From contig JAOTOL010001435.1 of assembly GCA_034440575.1 (NCBI GenBank), positions 520,001 to 584,000 on the forward strand: a stretch of 64,000 nucleotides of DNA, read 5' to 3'. Origin of the DNA: Imbricaverruca yamaguchii. Its lineage: Eukaryota; Arthropoda; Thecostraca; Neoverrucidae. The translations under genes and the position numbers were made by a program. Below, in pieces: positions 23,084-34,815 of this stretch. Numbering within the stretch: the stretch's first letter is position 1; each line of letters opens with the position of its first letter. The notes under the pieces were generated by a model. It saw only the letters and a program-made list of their open reading frames with translations, did no database searches and was not told the DNA's origin.

Positions 23084-23345
23084 TGCTTAGTGAAATTATC
23101 GTGCAGATCACCTAAAAAAAACCTGTGGTCGAAACCAAATCGAAATCAAACAATAAACAAAATATGCGACAGGCCGATAAAGAAAAAAATTTGCCGGGCG
23201 CCCGGCATTGAAGTCTCCAGTGATGGCGCTCCGTTGCGATTGGCATCTAACACCACGCGTCCGGCCACCGTCGGAGCGCCGCCGCGGCGCTGTGGCGAAA
23301 AAGGCGGCAGTGTGTGCTGTGGATGACTAATGAATGGATTCTGGT
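23084..23345 (+). repeat. Left terminal inverted repeat of DNA transposon 1
   Basis: Pairs with 26509-26769. Shared landmarks in order: GTGCAGATCACCTAAAAAAA, a GGTCGAAACC block, GCGCCCGGC, a CGGAGCGCCGCCGCGGCGCTG segment (split by one base in the other copy), and AATGGATTCTGG at the inner end. Confidence 0.9.
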
Positions 23346-23861
23346 GATGAAGCTCATTAATAAAACTCAATGAAAGTGTTTAGTGGGGTAAAAGGCTTTT
23401 GATAAGCACCAGTCGCTTAATACGTTGCCTGGATATCTGACGCATGAAAGAAAGGTTCACTTTACGTCGCTTGTTCGTTCCATTTTCAATCAGTAGATCT
23501 ATCGGCGTGTAATGCTAATCTTTTCACTTTTGAAAGCTTGAACATCTTCAAAATTCCACGTCTGTTTACGTCGAAGACCAATTAAATCATTCTGAGACAC
23601 TTGAGGTCTTCTTGTTATGACAAATAGACCAGGCGAAATCGGCATCATGCTCCGTTCCACTACAACCGAAGGAGACGGGCATACAGCGACGTCACCTTTT
23701 GTACGAGCGGCCACATTTTTTGTACGGACTATCATTTTATAACTGTACTACTTGTCTACATGCTCGACAGAAAACCCGACATGAAATCCTTTTTGCTGCT
23801 GAGCACTGGCATTGCTGACCTGTGTTTCAACTTCGCCACAATGTACCCGTGGCGGGCCTCT

Positions 23862-25944
23862 TCACCAATTACCTTCAAAGACGCCTCGGTCACCACTTTC
23901 ACCATCCGTTCCACCGTCTGACTGCACGGGGTATGGCGGTACTTCGAGAGGACTCGCGATGATATCTAGTAAGTCATCATCGGACAGTTGTTGCGTCAAG
24001 GCCGGCTCGGTTATCGCCTCATTACACCAATCAATCAGCTCCATGATGCTGTTTGCTCCCATATTCACTTTTGGAAGCTTGAACTTCCGCACTTCGTCAG
24101 TATCACTATCGACTTGAGTTCTGCGACACTGCTGGATTTGAGTGACCGCCCTTTCCCGTGTGGTTTGATCTTGGCCCGCTGCCATTGCTAGCAGTACTGC
24201 CTCAGGGTGACACCAGTAGCTGTTGCGCTGTATTACCGGCTGCACCATGGCCGCTATCTCAGGTCGCAAACTTTTGAGAAGTTGCACGCTGTGCAGCGCA
24301 TTGCCAGGACCGTCAGAACATTTCCAGTTCTTCTTGATGCAAAACCACATGGGAGTATAGTGGCACACGATGAACTCCGCTAGCATTCTCAGACTGTCTG
24401 ATGGCTGTTCGGTTGATATGTAGAGCCGGAGAATTCGCGCCGCCAGAGTCAGCCACCTGGAGTGGTTTAGTGGACCGATCTTCATTTTCGCAGTTCTATC
24501 TGAGACACAGCCCGTCTGGACACTACGCGCCAGACTGTACAGAATAGCCTGATCTGAACTTAGGTCACTGAGAATCTCCTGTGTCATTTCTGAAACATTT
24601 CCGCCATCGATTGGCTCAAAATCGACCACTGGCAAGGTTTCTACTGCGCCTGCAGCAGCCCGGCCAATCAGCCCACTAAACGACTTAGGTCCTGTTGTGA
24701 CTCCATCTAACTGGCTAAATACTGCACGAAGATTAAGTTCATTTGCATGAAGTTGGCACACAAACCAGTGGACGGGGCGTTTTTGTCCGAGCTCAAACAA
24801 ACGGATAACACCACCTTTTTGGCCAGTATTAACTCTCGTGCCGTCACAGCCAAGCACAGAAACATCCGCACCAAACTCATATGCCACGGCGTTCAGGTCC
24901 TGAAAAATGTCCTCCGCTTTCCCAGTCTGTGGGGTAAAATGTCCTAAATATGCACTGTCTGGCTCGGATACAACCACAATGTGTTCTTCCGTCTTCTTTG
25001 AACCGGCTGTCATAAGCGTGTCGTCTTTTCTACCGTCGAAGTAGAGACCAGATACACGACCTGCATGATCCTCATGGCTCTGGGCACCTCAGATACACCT
25101 CTCTTCTAATCCGATCCCTTGCTCGCCATACTTTTTTGCTATCCACTATGCAGTCCATATCGTCAGAAGTGATCCGACCAATGTCCACTTGGAAACCGTT
25201 TATGATCGCAGCACACGCACGATTAGACACTCCGTACCGATCTGCTGCTAGAGCCGTATTTAGCAGTTCGTCTGTGTTACTGTTCACCATATACTCTGAC
25301 TCATTGACTACGGATGTGAGCGATGATGAATCTGTGGCGGAATCTTGGTCTGAATTAGAATCTAGCTGGGCCATTCCAGAAGGTCCCGGTTGTGGTGATG
25401 TGACTCTCTCGGCGATCGGACGCCTCCTTTTGTCCATGCGCGTCGACGAGTGGTTTCACTGATATCCGGGGATGACGATTTGCATTTGGCGAGGTCCTCG
25501 CTGGTCTTGGACAAAGGGAAACTCCATTCGTGGCACTTTGTCGGCCATCGCACATTTGCAGCTATCGATATCAGCACATTTGCAGCGGGCTATATCAAAC
25601 AATGTTCCTAACCACTCATCACCGGACGGACGTACACCTGGTGATGCCGACTTCTTTCTAGCTGTTTTCATGTATCGCAAGTAGCGATCGCGGCATTCTC
25701 GAACCATATGTTCGACTCCGGTCCTCCCAACAATTGGTATTCCTTCGCAGCACCACATTTTCATCACACTTTCCGTGACAAACTTTATATGGGGTGCTAG
25801 CCTCTCTTTCAACCTTTTGTTCGCAACGCGTGAGTCTCTATTCACTTTACTCAAGTAATTCAGAACGTCAATTCTCGTGGGCAGTCGGTTTGTTTTTAGT
25901 TCAGAAGGAACCAAAAGCCCTTTGGTGGAGGCGCAGGTCTTCAT
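23862..25944 (-). pseudogene. Transposase-like protein of DNA transposon 1, frameshifted
   Basis: Three consecutive - strand frames appear to be one gene. 25944-25456 gives an N-terminal domain with a Cys pair pattern (CKCADIDSCKC, zinc-binding type) and the block DQRGPRQM. After a frame change with a short TTRRR piece, 25437-25072 gives a Ser/Asp-rich stretch then ADRYGVSNRACAAIINGF. After another frame change, a segment with LYFDGRKDDTL leads into 25013-23862, with EPDSAYLGHF, GCDGTRVNTG, CQLHANEL and LDGVTTGPKSFSGLIG. I recall this block order from a large family of uncharacterised proteins repeated in arthropod genomes. That it is the mobilising enzyme is inferred from its position between the inverted repeats. 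At least two frameshifts mean no intact product. Confidence 0.75.
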
Positions 25945-26205
25945 GTTCGAACTCTTACCCCGATCACACCGACGCAGGTAATATCACACTTCACAGGCAG
26001 TGGGCACAACTTGCAGACACCAAACCACTCTTTTTCGGGCCGTCCAGCCGGGTCTCCGCCGGCGACTGCCTTGTCTCAGCGGCCCTCCCATCCCCTGCCC
26101 TGCCTCGCTCTTTGTGTTCTCTACCCTCACCGCGCGCCGGCCGTCTCCCGCCCCATCCCAGCCACTCCCCCGCGCCATGCGACGATCGCCGCCGGTTCGT
26201 GTCGC

Positions 26206-26246
26206 CCTCGTTAATAGGTTAATATTAACGCCCTCGTTAATAGGTT
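26206..26246. repeat. Short tandem duplication
   Basis: GCCCTCGTTAATAGGTT occurs twice, at about 26206 and 26230, separated by a short AT stretch. It lies inside DNA transposon 1 upstream of its gene. Confidence 0.8.
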
Positions 26247-26508
26247 GTCCCTACTGCTGATAATCCCAGTTTCCCTTTAAACTTGAGTAACGAAAAGGAA
26301 CAGGAGACTTGGATTGACTAATAAAACAGGGATGTATGGCATGCGAAGCTATTTTGTGTCGTTAGTGCGTACGCAATTTATTCGAATGATGATTCATAGC
26401 ACTGTGAAAGGTGGAGCACAAAGGAAAGTGGAGCGATCAGTCCTTCAGTGAAGTTTAATCTTTACAATCAGATATATCCCGGCTCCCCTGATCTGTTTTT
26501 TTTTAATT

Positions 26509-26769
26509 ACCAGAATCCATTCACAAGTCATCCACAGCACCGACTGCCGCCTTTTTCGTCACAGCGCCGCGGCGGCGCTCCGACGGCGGCCGACGCGTGG
26601 TGTTAGATGCCAATCACAACGGAGCGCCATCACTGGAGACTTCAACGCCGAGCGCCCGGCAAATTTGTTTCTTTATTGGCCTGTCGCATATTTTGTTTAT
26701 CGTTTGATTTCGATTTGGTTTCGACCACAGGGTTTTTTTAGGTGATCTGCACGATAATTTCACTAAGCA
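26509..26769 (-). repeat. Right terminal inverted repeat of DNA transposon 1
   Basis: Inverted partner of 23084-23345. It begins with CCAGAATCCATT at the inner side and ends CACTAAGCA at the outer edge. Confidence 0.9.
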
Positions 26770-27594
26770 TAAGAAAAACCGTTCAGGCGACAAACCCTAC
26801 TGCACATGCTATACAAAATTGCGGACACAGTGTAGCGACAAACAATGAAAGCATTTCACCGTTGCAAAGCTAAGAGAACGTTGTAAAGATAACACACCAA
26901 AAAGTTAGCAAGTGGGCGACAAATGAAAAATTATGAACATCGAAATGAGCAATGAAAAAGCACAGACTTCGAAATTTTACTTTCGCCCAAAAAATGTAGC
27001 ACATCGTCACCATTCCGCAGCCGCTGGTCGAAAGGATTTGCGCTTGTTTTTGCCGCGAGAATAGGGTGCCAGAAGAAACAATAACAACCGGTTGCCATTG
27101 GCAGCAATGACAACCGACTTTATACTTCTGGAGATATTGCTGTTGTTTGAATCATCCCTGCTATCAACTAGGCCCGATCTCCCCTAATATTTTGAGGAAT
27201 TTATCTAACACCCTTACTCAAGGTTATTCAAACACAAAAAGGCTATTAAGAATGATGAATAGTGAGCACTGTGTGCATCTTGGAGTGAAGTTTGGTTCCC
27301 CAGAGCTTTTTCAGACATTTCCCCACTTTGTCCGAGGTAAACTTCTATAGGCACGTGATAGACTATGGACCTCAGCGTTACGATAACCCCGGGATAATTA
27401 TTTCACCAGCTCGCAGCTTCCCATTTCATAGCTCTGATCTCACATCTCTGAGCTCTGAGCCATCTCACACATATCTGCATCCAGGTCTTCATATAAACTC
27501 AGTCTGATATCATCTCAATCTCTTGTAAGCAACGTTCACACACAATCTCCAACTTGTACACAGATCGATCTTCAAACATACTACTCCCGTCTTA
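26770..27594. other. Intronic sequence, nothing recognised
   Basis: AT-rich flank of the transposon followed by CT-rich sequence (27409-27590) leading into an LTR-like repeat. No gene or RNA is supported. Confidence 0.4.
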
Positions 27595-28345
27595 CAAGCT
27601 TACATCTCGCCAATTATACAGCGTTTACAAACAGTTAGTACCAGACATACCTGCAGTAGTCAGCCCGGGGCGGCTGACCACAGCCAGCCGCCCTGCGGCG
27701 TCCGCGCAGAGTGAGCGACAGAGACAGGGTCAGGTGAGGTCCAAACAGAGGGCGATCCGTCTCGCTCGGCGGCTATATAGCTTCTCAGGGCAACCGCCCT
27801 TGGCCACACGCCAGGAGACACGTCATCGTCACGCGGCTCTGAACTAACCAGAGCAATGCCCGGACTCGATGCACTACAGCAGTGTGTCAGACTGTATCAG
27901 ACATTCCGTCAGCTCAGACACCTCTGAGCCTCGGCCCCGGTCGGCCGACTCTACGACTGGCGACAGACACATTAACCCCAAAACATGTTTACGTAAACTG
28001 AAACCACGCTGCCGCAGGCAGCCGGTAGTTCGTGGCGCTCCGGCCCAGAACAAGCTGTCACATCATCATACACCCATGACTGCCACATCTGACCGTCAGA
28101 CACTGACACGTCAACTTCCGTCAGACATTAGAGACAGCGGCGTCCGCGGCGGTCGACGGCGGTCGACGGCGCCGGGGTTACTTGATCAGAGGGGAGGGGT
28201 CACAATAGACGCTGGCCTCGACAGCCCGGCTGGCGGTGATTGCCGAGTTAGCAGCGACGACGACTTCCGTCGCGGTACCTGCCGCTACATGAACGGGGGG
28301 GGGGGGTATTTCTATGTTCCGAGTGTCCCCCAGAGGAAGCTTTGC
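27595..28345 (+). repeat. LTR-like direct repeat, right copy
   Basis: Same family and orientation as 16560-17745; see there for shared blocks. It contains a repeated 'gcggtcgacg' unit near 28150-28170 and a G11 run near 28296. Confidence 0.6.
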
Positions 28346-28703
28346 TACAATCTTACAAATGAACTATTTGTGAATTATAACACTTTGAAGTTCCTGATAT
28401 TGTTCAGGAATAGAGCTGATACATATGCAGCTTTTGCATCCACAGATATTACTTGAATAAACATTACCAAGCGCCATAATGAATATGTTCCAATATTCAT
28501 CACAAGTCATTTCAGTTATGTTCAACAATTCCGTGCACCGTTTTCATCAAGTTCCAATAGACTCATTCCATACCACTCACGGCATCAAGAACATGGAAGA
28601 GCGTTATTTGTCCCAACTGTCGTTTCCTTAATAAAGTACTATCAAGCATGAAGACAAAATGAAGTGTAGAAGTGTAGTGTACAAGCGGGCAAGTGTACAA
28701 GTG

Positions 28704-28708
<5 letters not shown>

Positions 28709-28783
<75 letters not shown>

Positions 28784-28789
28784 CATACG

Positions 28790-28821
<32 letters not shown>

Positions 28822-28838
28822 TGTGTGTGTGTGTGTGT
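28709..28838. repeat. (TG)n microsatellite with TGCG interior
   Basis: TG run, then (GTGC)n at about 28788-28820, then TG again. Confidence 0.97.
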
Positions 28839-28984
28839 TAATATGCATTGGCATGTGTGTTTATGATGCATGCACCTGTGTAGGTATGTGCTCTATTACA
28901 TGAATGCATCTTCTCCCCGTTCTCCCCCACAACACATTTCACTATGTGGCCCATTTCATCTCATGCCCAAGGTAGCTTCCTATC

Positions 28985-29360
28985 ATGCTGCCCTAGCTGT
29001 CTGCGGCAACCATTGAAGACATAGTCTTCAACAGTTCACGGACGTGTGAGGCAACTCCTGTACCCAGTTCGGAGTGCATCTGCAGGAGCAGCTGGAACGT
29101 CTTATGATCTCCGAGTTGCTGCCGGGGAAATAGGTCTTCCATTCCAGGAGGGCCGCTCGCGATTGGACCAACCTACGCCTCAATAAGGGCCACGAACGTG
29201 GGCGACTGGGCCGCGATAATATCCGCGCCTTCGTGGTGATCGATACCGAAAGGCATTGCCACCAGCAGGTCGAACCTCGTGCTGTCTTCTTGGATTCCAG
29301 CCACCCAAAACGCACAGTCCGTCTGCCTCGGCTAGAGGTCTGTCTTCTCCGGAGGAAGAA
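28985..29360 (-). pseudogene. Possible gag-like fossil of an LTR retrotransposon
   Basis: Read on the - strand, pieces in shifted frames resemble the gag region of Ty3-type elements. One piece is an FWVAG segment followed by [10 protein letters not shown] and FVALIEA; the other is [20 protein letters not shown] followed by VRELL. The order (Trp-containing start, then a Leu-Gly-Asp-x-Lys block with a Leu-rich helix) is that of such gags as I remember them. Stops and frame changes show it is dead. It is short and the match is weak; no protease, RT or integrase is nearby. Confidence 0.4.
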
Positions 29361-29427
29361 GAATACTGATAGGCTGAAACCGGCCGGCTGCTGGCTTGCA
29401 GATGCAGGAGTCAGCGGCAGATGCAGC

Positions 29428-29429
<2 letters not shown>

Positions 29430-29485
<56 letters not shown>

Positions 29486-29505
29486 TATATATATATGTAT
29501 GTTTA

Positions 29506-29541
<36 letters not shown>
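29430..29541. repeat. (TA)n microsatellite, interrupted
   Basis: Two TA runs (29430-29482 and 29508-29541) separated by imperfect TA/TG sequence. Confidence 0.97.
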
Positions 29542-29548
<7 letters not shown>

Positions 29549-29619
29549 TTATTTATATGTGCATATGCATATATTTAGTCAGAAGCGGCCCTCAGAGAGA
29601 AAAAAGAAATATCTTCAGT

Positions 29620-30150
29620 GTGCTCGAATGGGCTCACCTCAAATTTCTTCTTCTGCCAGAGGCTCCCCTTGAAAGCAAAAGACACTCCTCCAGGCAAGAG
29701 TGGGTTAAAAAATTGACATGAGGGGAACTTGGTCTCTGGAGGAACGCCTCTAGCTCATAAAAATGAGTGGTAGGGAGGGGCGCACATTCTAAGATACGCT
29801 GCAGCCTGAAAATTTTGAAGGGGATCACTCAAACACACTGAATATGAGCCTTTTCCTTCCAAGGAGTGCCTCTGGCTGAATAATACCAGGGAATGTACTC
29901 AAGCACAGTGAAAAGGCGCCTGTTACCCTGAGAGAAGCGCCGCTGTCGAAAAAAAATAATTACATGACGATGAGCACGAGCTTTCCCGGAGCGGAGCCTT
30001 TTCCCGGTCGAAGGGGCGTGAAATTCCATGGAGGCGTATGCTTTCAGTGCCACCCCTGTATCCACCCCTGCCTCCGAATACTTTCGCAGTGGCGCTCCTG
30101 CGAAAGAATGGCGACCCTTCAGAGGTATTCCCCATGACAATTCCTGAATC
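29620..30150. repeat. Degenerate repeat region sharing blocks with 35130-35235
   Basis: Recurring phrases 'gtgcctctggctgaat', 'agcctttcccggagcgga' and 'gaggcgct' appear in several decayed units. The first two recur at 35165-35220. Non-coding interspersed or tandem repeat, family unknown. Confidence 0.5.
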
Positions 30151-30559
30151 CACCTTGGCAGAAGTCCCCGGCGCTGGTGGCGCCGCCGCGCTGCAGACGT
30201 CGAAACGTTGAGTTTAGAAAAATATCATATTTGGTCATCCTCGTCCTTTTCTCGAGGCTACAACACGGTGTATGACACATCACCCGGTGCCCAATCTTGA
30301 TAATGTGGTAAAATAATTTTTCCGTTATAATTTTGGCTACGTATGTGAAAAATACCTTCTTATATATTATGTATTAGTGACTTGCAATATAACGACTATT
30401 TTGCATTTCGCATGCGCATACCTACTTAGGAAGTGACGACGCATACGTATGTGGCCATAAAGACACAAAGGACGTATACAAATGAGCGGCATGAGTCATA
30501 GACGCTCAATGACAGCTACAGGCAACCACAAAATAGTATAGAAAGAACAAAATATTGCT
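30151..30559. other. Intronic sequence, nothing recognised
   Basis: AT-rich single-copy sequence without a recognisable feature. Confidence 0.4.
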
Positions 30560-30840
30560 AATTGCTCTTAGTCATAAATTATTGGCGAAATACGGTGAAA
30601 TACCACTTACTGAAAGCTAAATCGACGTTCATCCCGAATAAATATCGGCATCGTCCTTCTTGGTGCGTGTTTATGAAGTATTCATTCCTCGCTTCTAAAT
30701 GTATCCCGTTAACAAGTGTCATGCTTATGCCCACCATGACGGATTCGGGATCGTGAAAACGAGTATCCCGTAGCGCAATTCCAGGCAAATGTTTCAACTA
30801 TGGTGTGCTATGCTATGCAGTACCAGTTCATAGCATAGTT
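30560..30840 (+). repeat. Interspersed repeat family D, copy 1
   Basis: Aligns in the same orientation with 58345-58635. Shared text includes 'aattattcg/ggc', 'aataccacttactgaa', 'atcgacatcctccttctt'-like and 'ggtgcgtg'-like phrases, and a terminal 'gctatgctat' region. About 280 bp, non-coding. Confidence 0.65.
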
Positions 30841-31823
30841 CATGTCGTTATCGTTGATATCGTTGCTGTTCTAGGACAGTCCGCTCCGCCCGTCAGTCAC
30901 AGGCATTGTCTCAGTCTGTGCAATGCTTGCTGGTATGATCTGAGCTCTGATTCCCAGCCTGGGTGTGCTTCGGCGTGTCTTCCCCACACACATCAATATT
31001 AATAATATATTTATATTTCGTCATCACGCACGTGTGTGGGTGTGCTCGTAGCTTGCAAGGTAGCTTTGTTCGTATGAGCAACGGAGGAAACGTGGCTGGT
31101 GACCTCTTGCGCATAAATAGAACAGAACATTTCGAAAATTGCGTTCGCTGTTCTTTTGTCAGGCTATCAATTGAGTCAGACAATTTCCTAACCCTTAAAT
31201 TATAACCTGGTGTTCTAGACGTATGGTTGTGTTTTTATCTTTACCTTGAGGATAACATCAATTGGAAATTGTTCCTATCAGTAGATTAACTGGTATGAAT
31301 CTAACATACACACATAATTGAGGACAGAGTCGAACAGCACGCGCGCCGGAGGGTATCTCACATGCAGCGAATAGGAGGGGGCAGAGAGGGGAGATGACTT
31401 CGCCCCTGACCATCAAATTTTGGAAATTACTGAAGCTATACGCAGAAAATGTGGGGGGTAAATTACGGATGCTACGAGCTCACACCAGTACAGTTTTCAT
31501 GGTCATATATTAATGTCTTCAGGATTAAATGAGACCAAGATCGGCCATCACACCAAGCCGTAACTACTGCAACAAAGAAGCGTTGTACGTTGTACAATGA
31601 CACAATGTAAGGATGTACGCGAAATCATGCATCCAATGCACCATTTGTTTTGTATTATGTTTTATGTGTTTGTCTTACGTCTTATGCTTATCTCTTGTAT
31701 CTTATGTAAGCAAAAACGGTTCAACGAAAGCCAGGAAAATTACTGTCCATGTCCACACACCCAAATACTCCCCCCTATTTGACCCACCGTTGCCCTACCT
31801 GACCCACAGTTTGGCCGTTTCAG
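30841..31823. other. 3' end of transporter intron 2
   Basis: No feature until the splice acceptor TTTCAG (31818-31823). The polypyrimidine tract is weak. Confidence 0.5.
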
Positions 31824-31948
31824 TGAGCGGTGCCTACTTGGGCTCAGTGGTCGGCTGTATCCTGGCAACTTTCCTGGTCAAGATGGTTGGTCCTAGTCGC
31901 ATCATTTTCTGGCACACTCTGCTCTGCATCCTTGGTTGGGGACTGCAG
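31824..31948 (+). CDS. Tret1-like: Tret1-like sugar transporter, exon 3 (membrane spans 2-3)
   Basis: A 125-nt exon with acceptor TTTCAG and donor CAG|GTGAGA (31949). Read with the A from exon 2 it encodes MSGAYLGSVVGCILATFLV, then KMVGPSRIIFWHTLLCILGW, i.e. helix 2, the short cytosolic loop and helix 3. In the family this loop normally carries a Gly-Arg-Arg/Lys motif; here the loop reads KMVGPSR, so the first conserved Gly-Arg pair is altered. It ends in phase 0, and exon 4 follows in phase 0 after 1,253 nt. Confidence 0.88.
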
Positions 31949-33201
31949 GTGAGACTTGAAAGCATGTTGAATGGCCCAAAATTGGTAAGCTTTATTTACT
32001 CAGGCAGCTGTGCTGGCAAACATCAACACTACAACCGCGCAGCAACTGTACGCTATATGTGTGTGCAGCGTATCCATGCTATTTTGATAATTCATAAGTA
32101 GAATGACTTGCCTGTGGCCGCGAGAACGGTGCTTCATCCATGTCATCACTATCGCTGTCCTAAATTCGGTACGAGATCCCCTACATCAGAGGGATAGCCG
32201 AGGGGGGACTTCGGGCCCAGGCCACCCTCCTGACAAACTAAACAATTATACTAGATCAAAGACCAACTATACTAGATCAAATAAGAAAATTAGAGATCAC
32301 GCTGAGTGTTCTTTTTCATCATATTTTTCGTTAGTACACCTTAAGAAAATTCCGGTTGTGCCACTGGACCACACCGTGATCAGTGATATCTCGCATATGC
32401 TGCAATGTTTGATTGAATTTTCAGCATCGCATTGCATGAATCCAGAAATTGCTCTTGAATTATGATAGTACATAGTATATGCAAATATTTACTCAATTGC
32501 ATCGGTTCGTGTGCAGCATGGCTAGTAAATAGCTTTTGTACCGAAGTTAGTTTCGGCCTCCTCTTTTGAATGCATTTTGCTCCCATGTGTACAGATTAAA
32601 AGGCCAACGCTAAAACGCTGCCCCGTGGTTTACTTGCATACGTGAGCGAGTGCATGCATGCTTGAATGTGTATTATTGGATGAGCAGTTATCAGCTGACA
32701 ATTCGAAATGACAAGAAGAACAATAATGCCTGACTGAGGATGAGTAATAGAGGTAAATTTACATACTTCTTGTTGTTTCTCCGCAAATCCAACTCCTTGC
32801 TCTTCTATGAAGTTGATCGGTGGAGTTCTTGAAAGAAAATCTTATAAATTTATTTTAGCTTTTGTTTGAGCAATGTGAGATACATGACGTTAATTTTGTT
32901 TTATTGACAACCTTGCTGGTAATGCTTCGAGGGAAATTATCAGTTGGCAAAATCTCGTATGAGGACAAAGCTTACTATCGATTGCGAGTATGTCTAAGCC
33001 TTGATGGCCTTGATCCATTAGTTTGCCTGGTATCGAAGAAAGGTTACGCACCTAAATTAAAAGTACGTACACACACAAATCTACCATCCTAAATTAAAAG
33101 CAAACAACACGAGTAGTTATTTTTTCTACATTCAAATTATGTATCTGAAATGAGGTGCATCGTGGATCGCATAGTCTCAACTGTTTTTCTTTGTTCGGCA
33201 G
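31949..33201 (+). other. Transporter intron 3
   Basis: GTGAGA to TTCGGCAG. It contains a reversed CAGTGG-type transposon-end motif near 32337-32366 and otherwise nothing recognisable. Confidence 0.75.
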
Positions 33202-34335
33202 GCCTTGACAGCTGCCTTCTGGCCCATGGTCACCGGCCGCTTCATCTGTGGCCTCGCCTGCGGCGCATGCGTCTCTTCCGTGCAGATCTACATCGGCGAG
33301 ACAACATGCCCACGCGTGCGTGGCATCCTCCTCATCCTTCCCGAGACATTGGCCACTACTGGTCTCCTCATGTGCTACACACTCGGTCTATTGCTGCACT
33401 GGAAGCTGGTGGCCATCGTCTGTGGCCTGCTGCCCAACCTTATCATCTTCTTCGCCTTCCTGTGGCTGCCTGAGTCGCCCACGTGGCTCGTGCAGAAGCA
33501 CCGGTTGAACGAGGCGGTGCAGTCGCTGCTCTTCTTCAACGGCGCGAGATACGAGGCCGATAATCACGTGCAACAGATTATAAATGGACTAAAGCAGACT
33601 GGGATGGGCGTGTGGGAGACACTGCGAATGATGAGGCACTCCATCTATCGCCGGCCTGTGCTCATCGTCGCAGCCCAGATGACCATACTCAACTTCTCTG
33701 GCATCAACGCCATGTTCGGCTATGCCGTCATCATATTCCGCTTGGCCAGGACGGGTATCAACGAGTACCACTGCGCCATGCTGCTGGCTGGGGTGCGGCT
33801 GGCTTGCAACCTCGCCACCGGCGTATTCATCGACAGAGTTGGACGTCGCCTGCTACTGTCAATCTCCGGAGCGTTCTGTGCCACCTCCCTCGGCATAATA
33901 GGCGGGTACTTTTACGTGCGATCCCACGATGCTGAACTGGTGACCGACCTGCACTGGATCCCGCTAGCCGGCATGCTCTGTGTCATCTGCAGTTACTCTA
34001 TTGGCATCGGTCCCATCAGCTGGGTCATCTTCGGCGAGGTGCTGCCGTCATCGGTGAGACAGGTGTGCGGCGGCATCATCATCGTTCTATGGTGCTTTAC
34101 GCTTTTCGTCATTCTGCAGGTGTTCCCCGGCATGATGGCCATGCTTGACACGCACGGCACGTTTTGGATGTTCTCCGCCGTATGTGCTGTGCAGGTGCTG
34201 TTCGCCTGTTTCGTCATTCCCGAGACGAGGCTGCGCACACTGGAGGCCATCCACCAGGAGCACTTCGCAAGCAAGGTCGTGGCGCAGAACAGTGACACGC
34301 AGTGTGGGGATGGGGAGCGGACTGACGCATTGTGA
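33202..34335 (+). CDS. Tret1-like: Tret1-like sugar transporter, exon 4 (spans 4-12, stop)
   Basis: Last coding exon, 377 codons plus stop TGA, after acceptor GGCAG (33197-33201). It carries the sugar-porter signatures in order: helix 4 with GRFICGLACG, the IYIGETTCPRVRG motif (Glu-x6-Arg-Gly), PESPTWLVQKHR after helix 6, a central cytosolic loop, LNFSGINAMFGY in helix 7, DRVGRRLLL between helices 8 and 9, GPISWVIFGEVLPSSVR in helix 10, and PETR after helix 12. Proteins of this family move trehalose or other sugars down their gradient across the plasma membrane. The coding sequence is clearly more GC-rich than the flanking introns. With exons 1-3 the product is about 570-584 residues, normal apart from the long N-terminal tail. 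Substrate (trehalose or another hexose) cannot be told from sequence. Confidence 0.95.
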   Translation, partial: ALTAAFWPMVTGRFICGLACGACVSSVQIYIGETTCPRVRGILLILPETLATTGLLMCYTLGLLLHWKLVAIVCGLLPNLIIFFAFLWLPESPTWLVQKHRLNEAVQSLLFFNGARYEADNHVQQIINGLKQTGMGVWETLRMMRHSIYRRPVLIVAAQMTILNFSGINAMFGYAVIIFRLARTGINEYHCAMLLAGVRLACNLATGVFIDRVGRRLLLSISGAFCATSLGIIGGYFYVRSHDAELVTDLHWIPLAGMLCVICSYSIGIGPISWVIFGEVLPSSVRQVCGGIIIVLWCFTLFVILQVFPGMMAMLDTHGTFWMFSAVCAVQVLFACFVIPETRLRTLEAIHQEHFASKVVAQNSDTQCGDGERTDAL

Positions 34336-34815
34336 GACGTTCGGCGACATCGCTGAGCACTGGCGACAGGGCTCAGCGACTCAGCTGCTCAGAGCTCAGC
34401 GGCACAGGTGACATGCAGTGGCAAGCAGTGCCCGACTGTGGCAGTTGTCAATTTCGCCAGACTATTATACCGCGCCATTCCAGCGGGTCTCGGGGCTGCG
34501 TGAGACTGCCGCGCTGGGTGAAACCGCAATTCAAATCGGTGGCACCAATCCGCATCAATGATGGAGGTCCAAATGAGCCGCCGATCGTGTGACACGCCTT
34601 TTCACAATCTGGATGAAAGATCTTGTGACATTAAACGGTGCTGACACATGAATGTCTGGTAAAAAGTTGTACGTCAAGCCTTGCACTATCCTCATCTGAG
34701 AAGGCCGCCGCAAGCAAGTAACTATGGTAACGGCCATCTGCATCTACGCGTGCAATTGCCTGCATTTAAAACGAGCACAAGAATATAAAGTAATAAAAAT
34801 ACAATTTGCATTCGG
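34336..34815 (+). other. Transporter 3' UTR (probable)
   Basis: From the stop to just past a canonical AATAAA at 34792-34797, a length of about 480 nt. The downstream cleavage site is inferred. Confidence 0.55.
34792..34797 (+). terminator. Polyadenylation signal AATAAA
   Basis: Exact AATAAA in an A-rich context about 455 nt after the transporter stop codon, followed by a T/G-rich stretch. Confidence 0.55.

Larger units (their letters stand above)
23084..26769 (-). mobile_element. DNA transposon 1 with ~260-bp terminal inverted repeats
   Basis: The left end 23084-23345 and right end 26509-26769 are inverted copies over about 260 bp with few differences, starting TGCTTAGTGAAATTATCGTG at the outer edge. 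Between them, on the - strand, lies one broken transposase-like gene (25944 to 23862). Length 3.7 kb. I could not find a clear target-site duplication at the edges, so the superfamily is open. The match of the two ends suggests a fairly recent insertion into transporter intron 2. Confidence 0.85.

Noticed and set aside
23812..26260. + strand frames across DNA transposon 1
   Set aside because: Antisense to the transposase-like gene and without motifs; the - strand frames hold the recognisable blocks.
28709..28838. Telomere- or CRISPR-like array
   Set aside because: The repeats are simple dinucleotides; no spacer-repeat structure exists anywhere in the window.
31597..32101. 162-codon frame running across exon 3
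   Set aside because: Only the part between the splice sites (31824-31948) shows transporter sequence; the flanks are intron.
33150..34592. Many frames on both strands over transporter exon 4
   Set aside because: Shadows of the GC-rich transporter coding exon in other frames.
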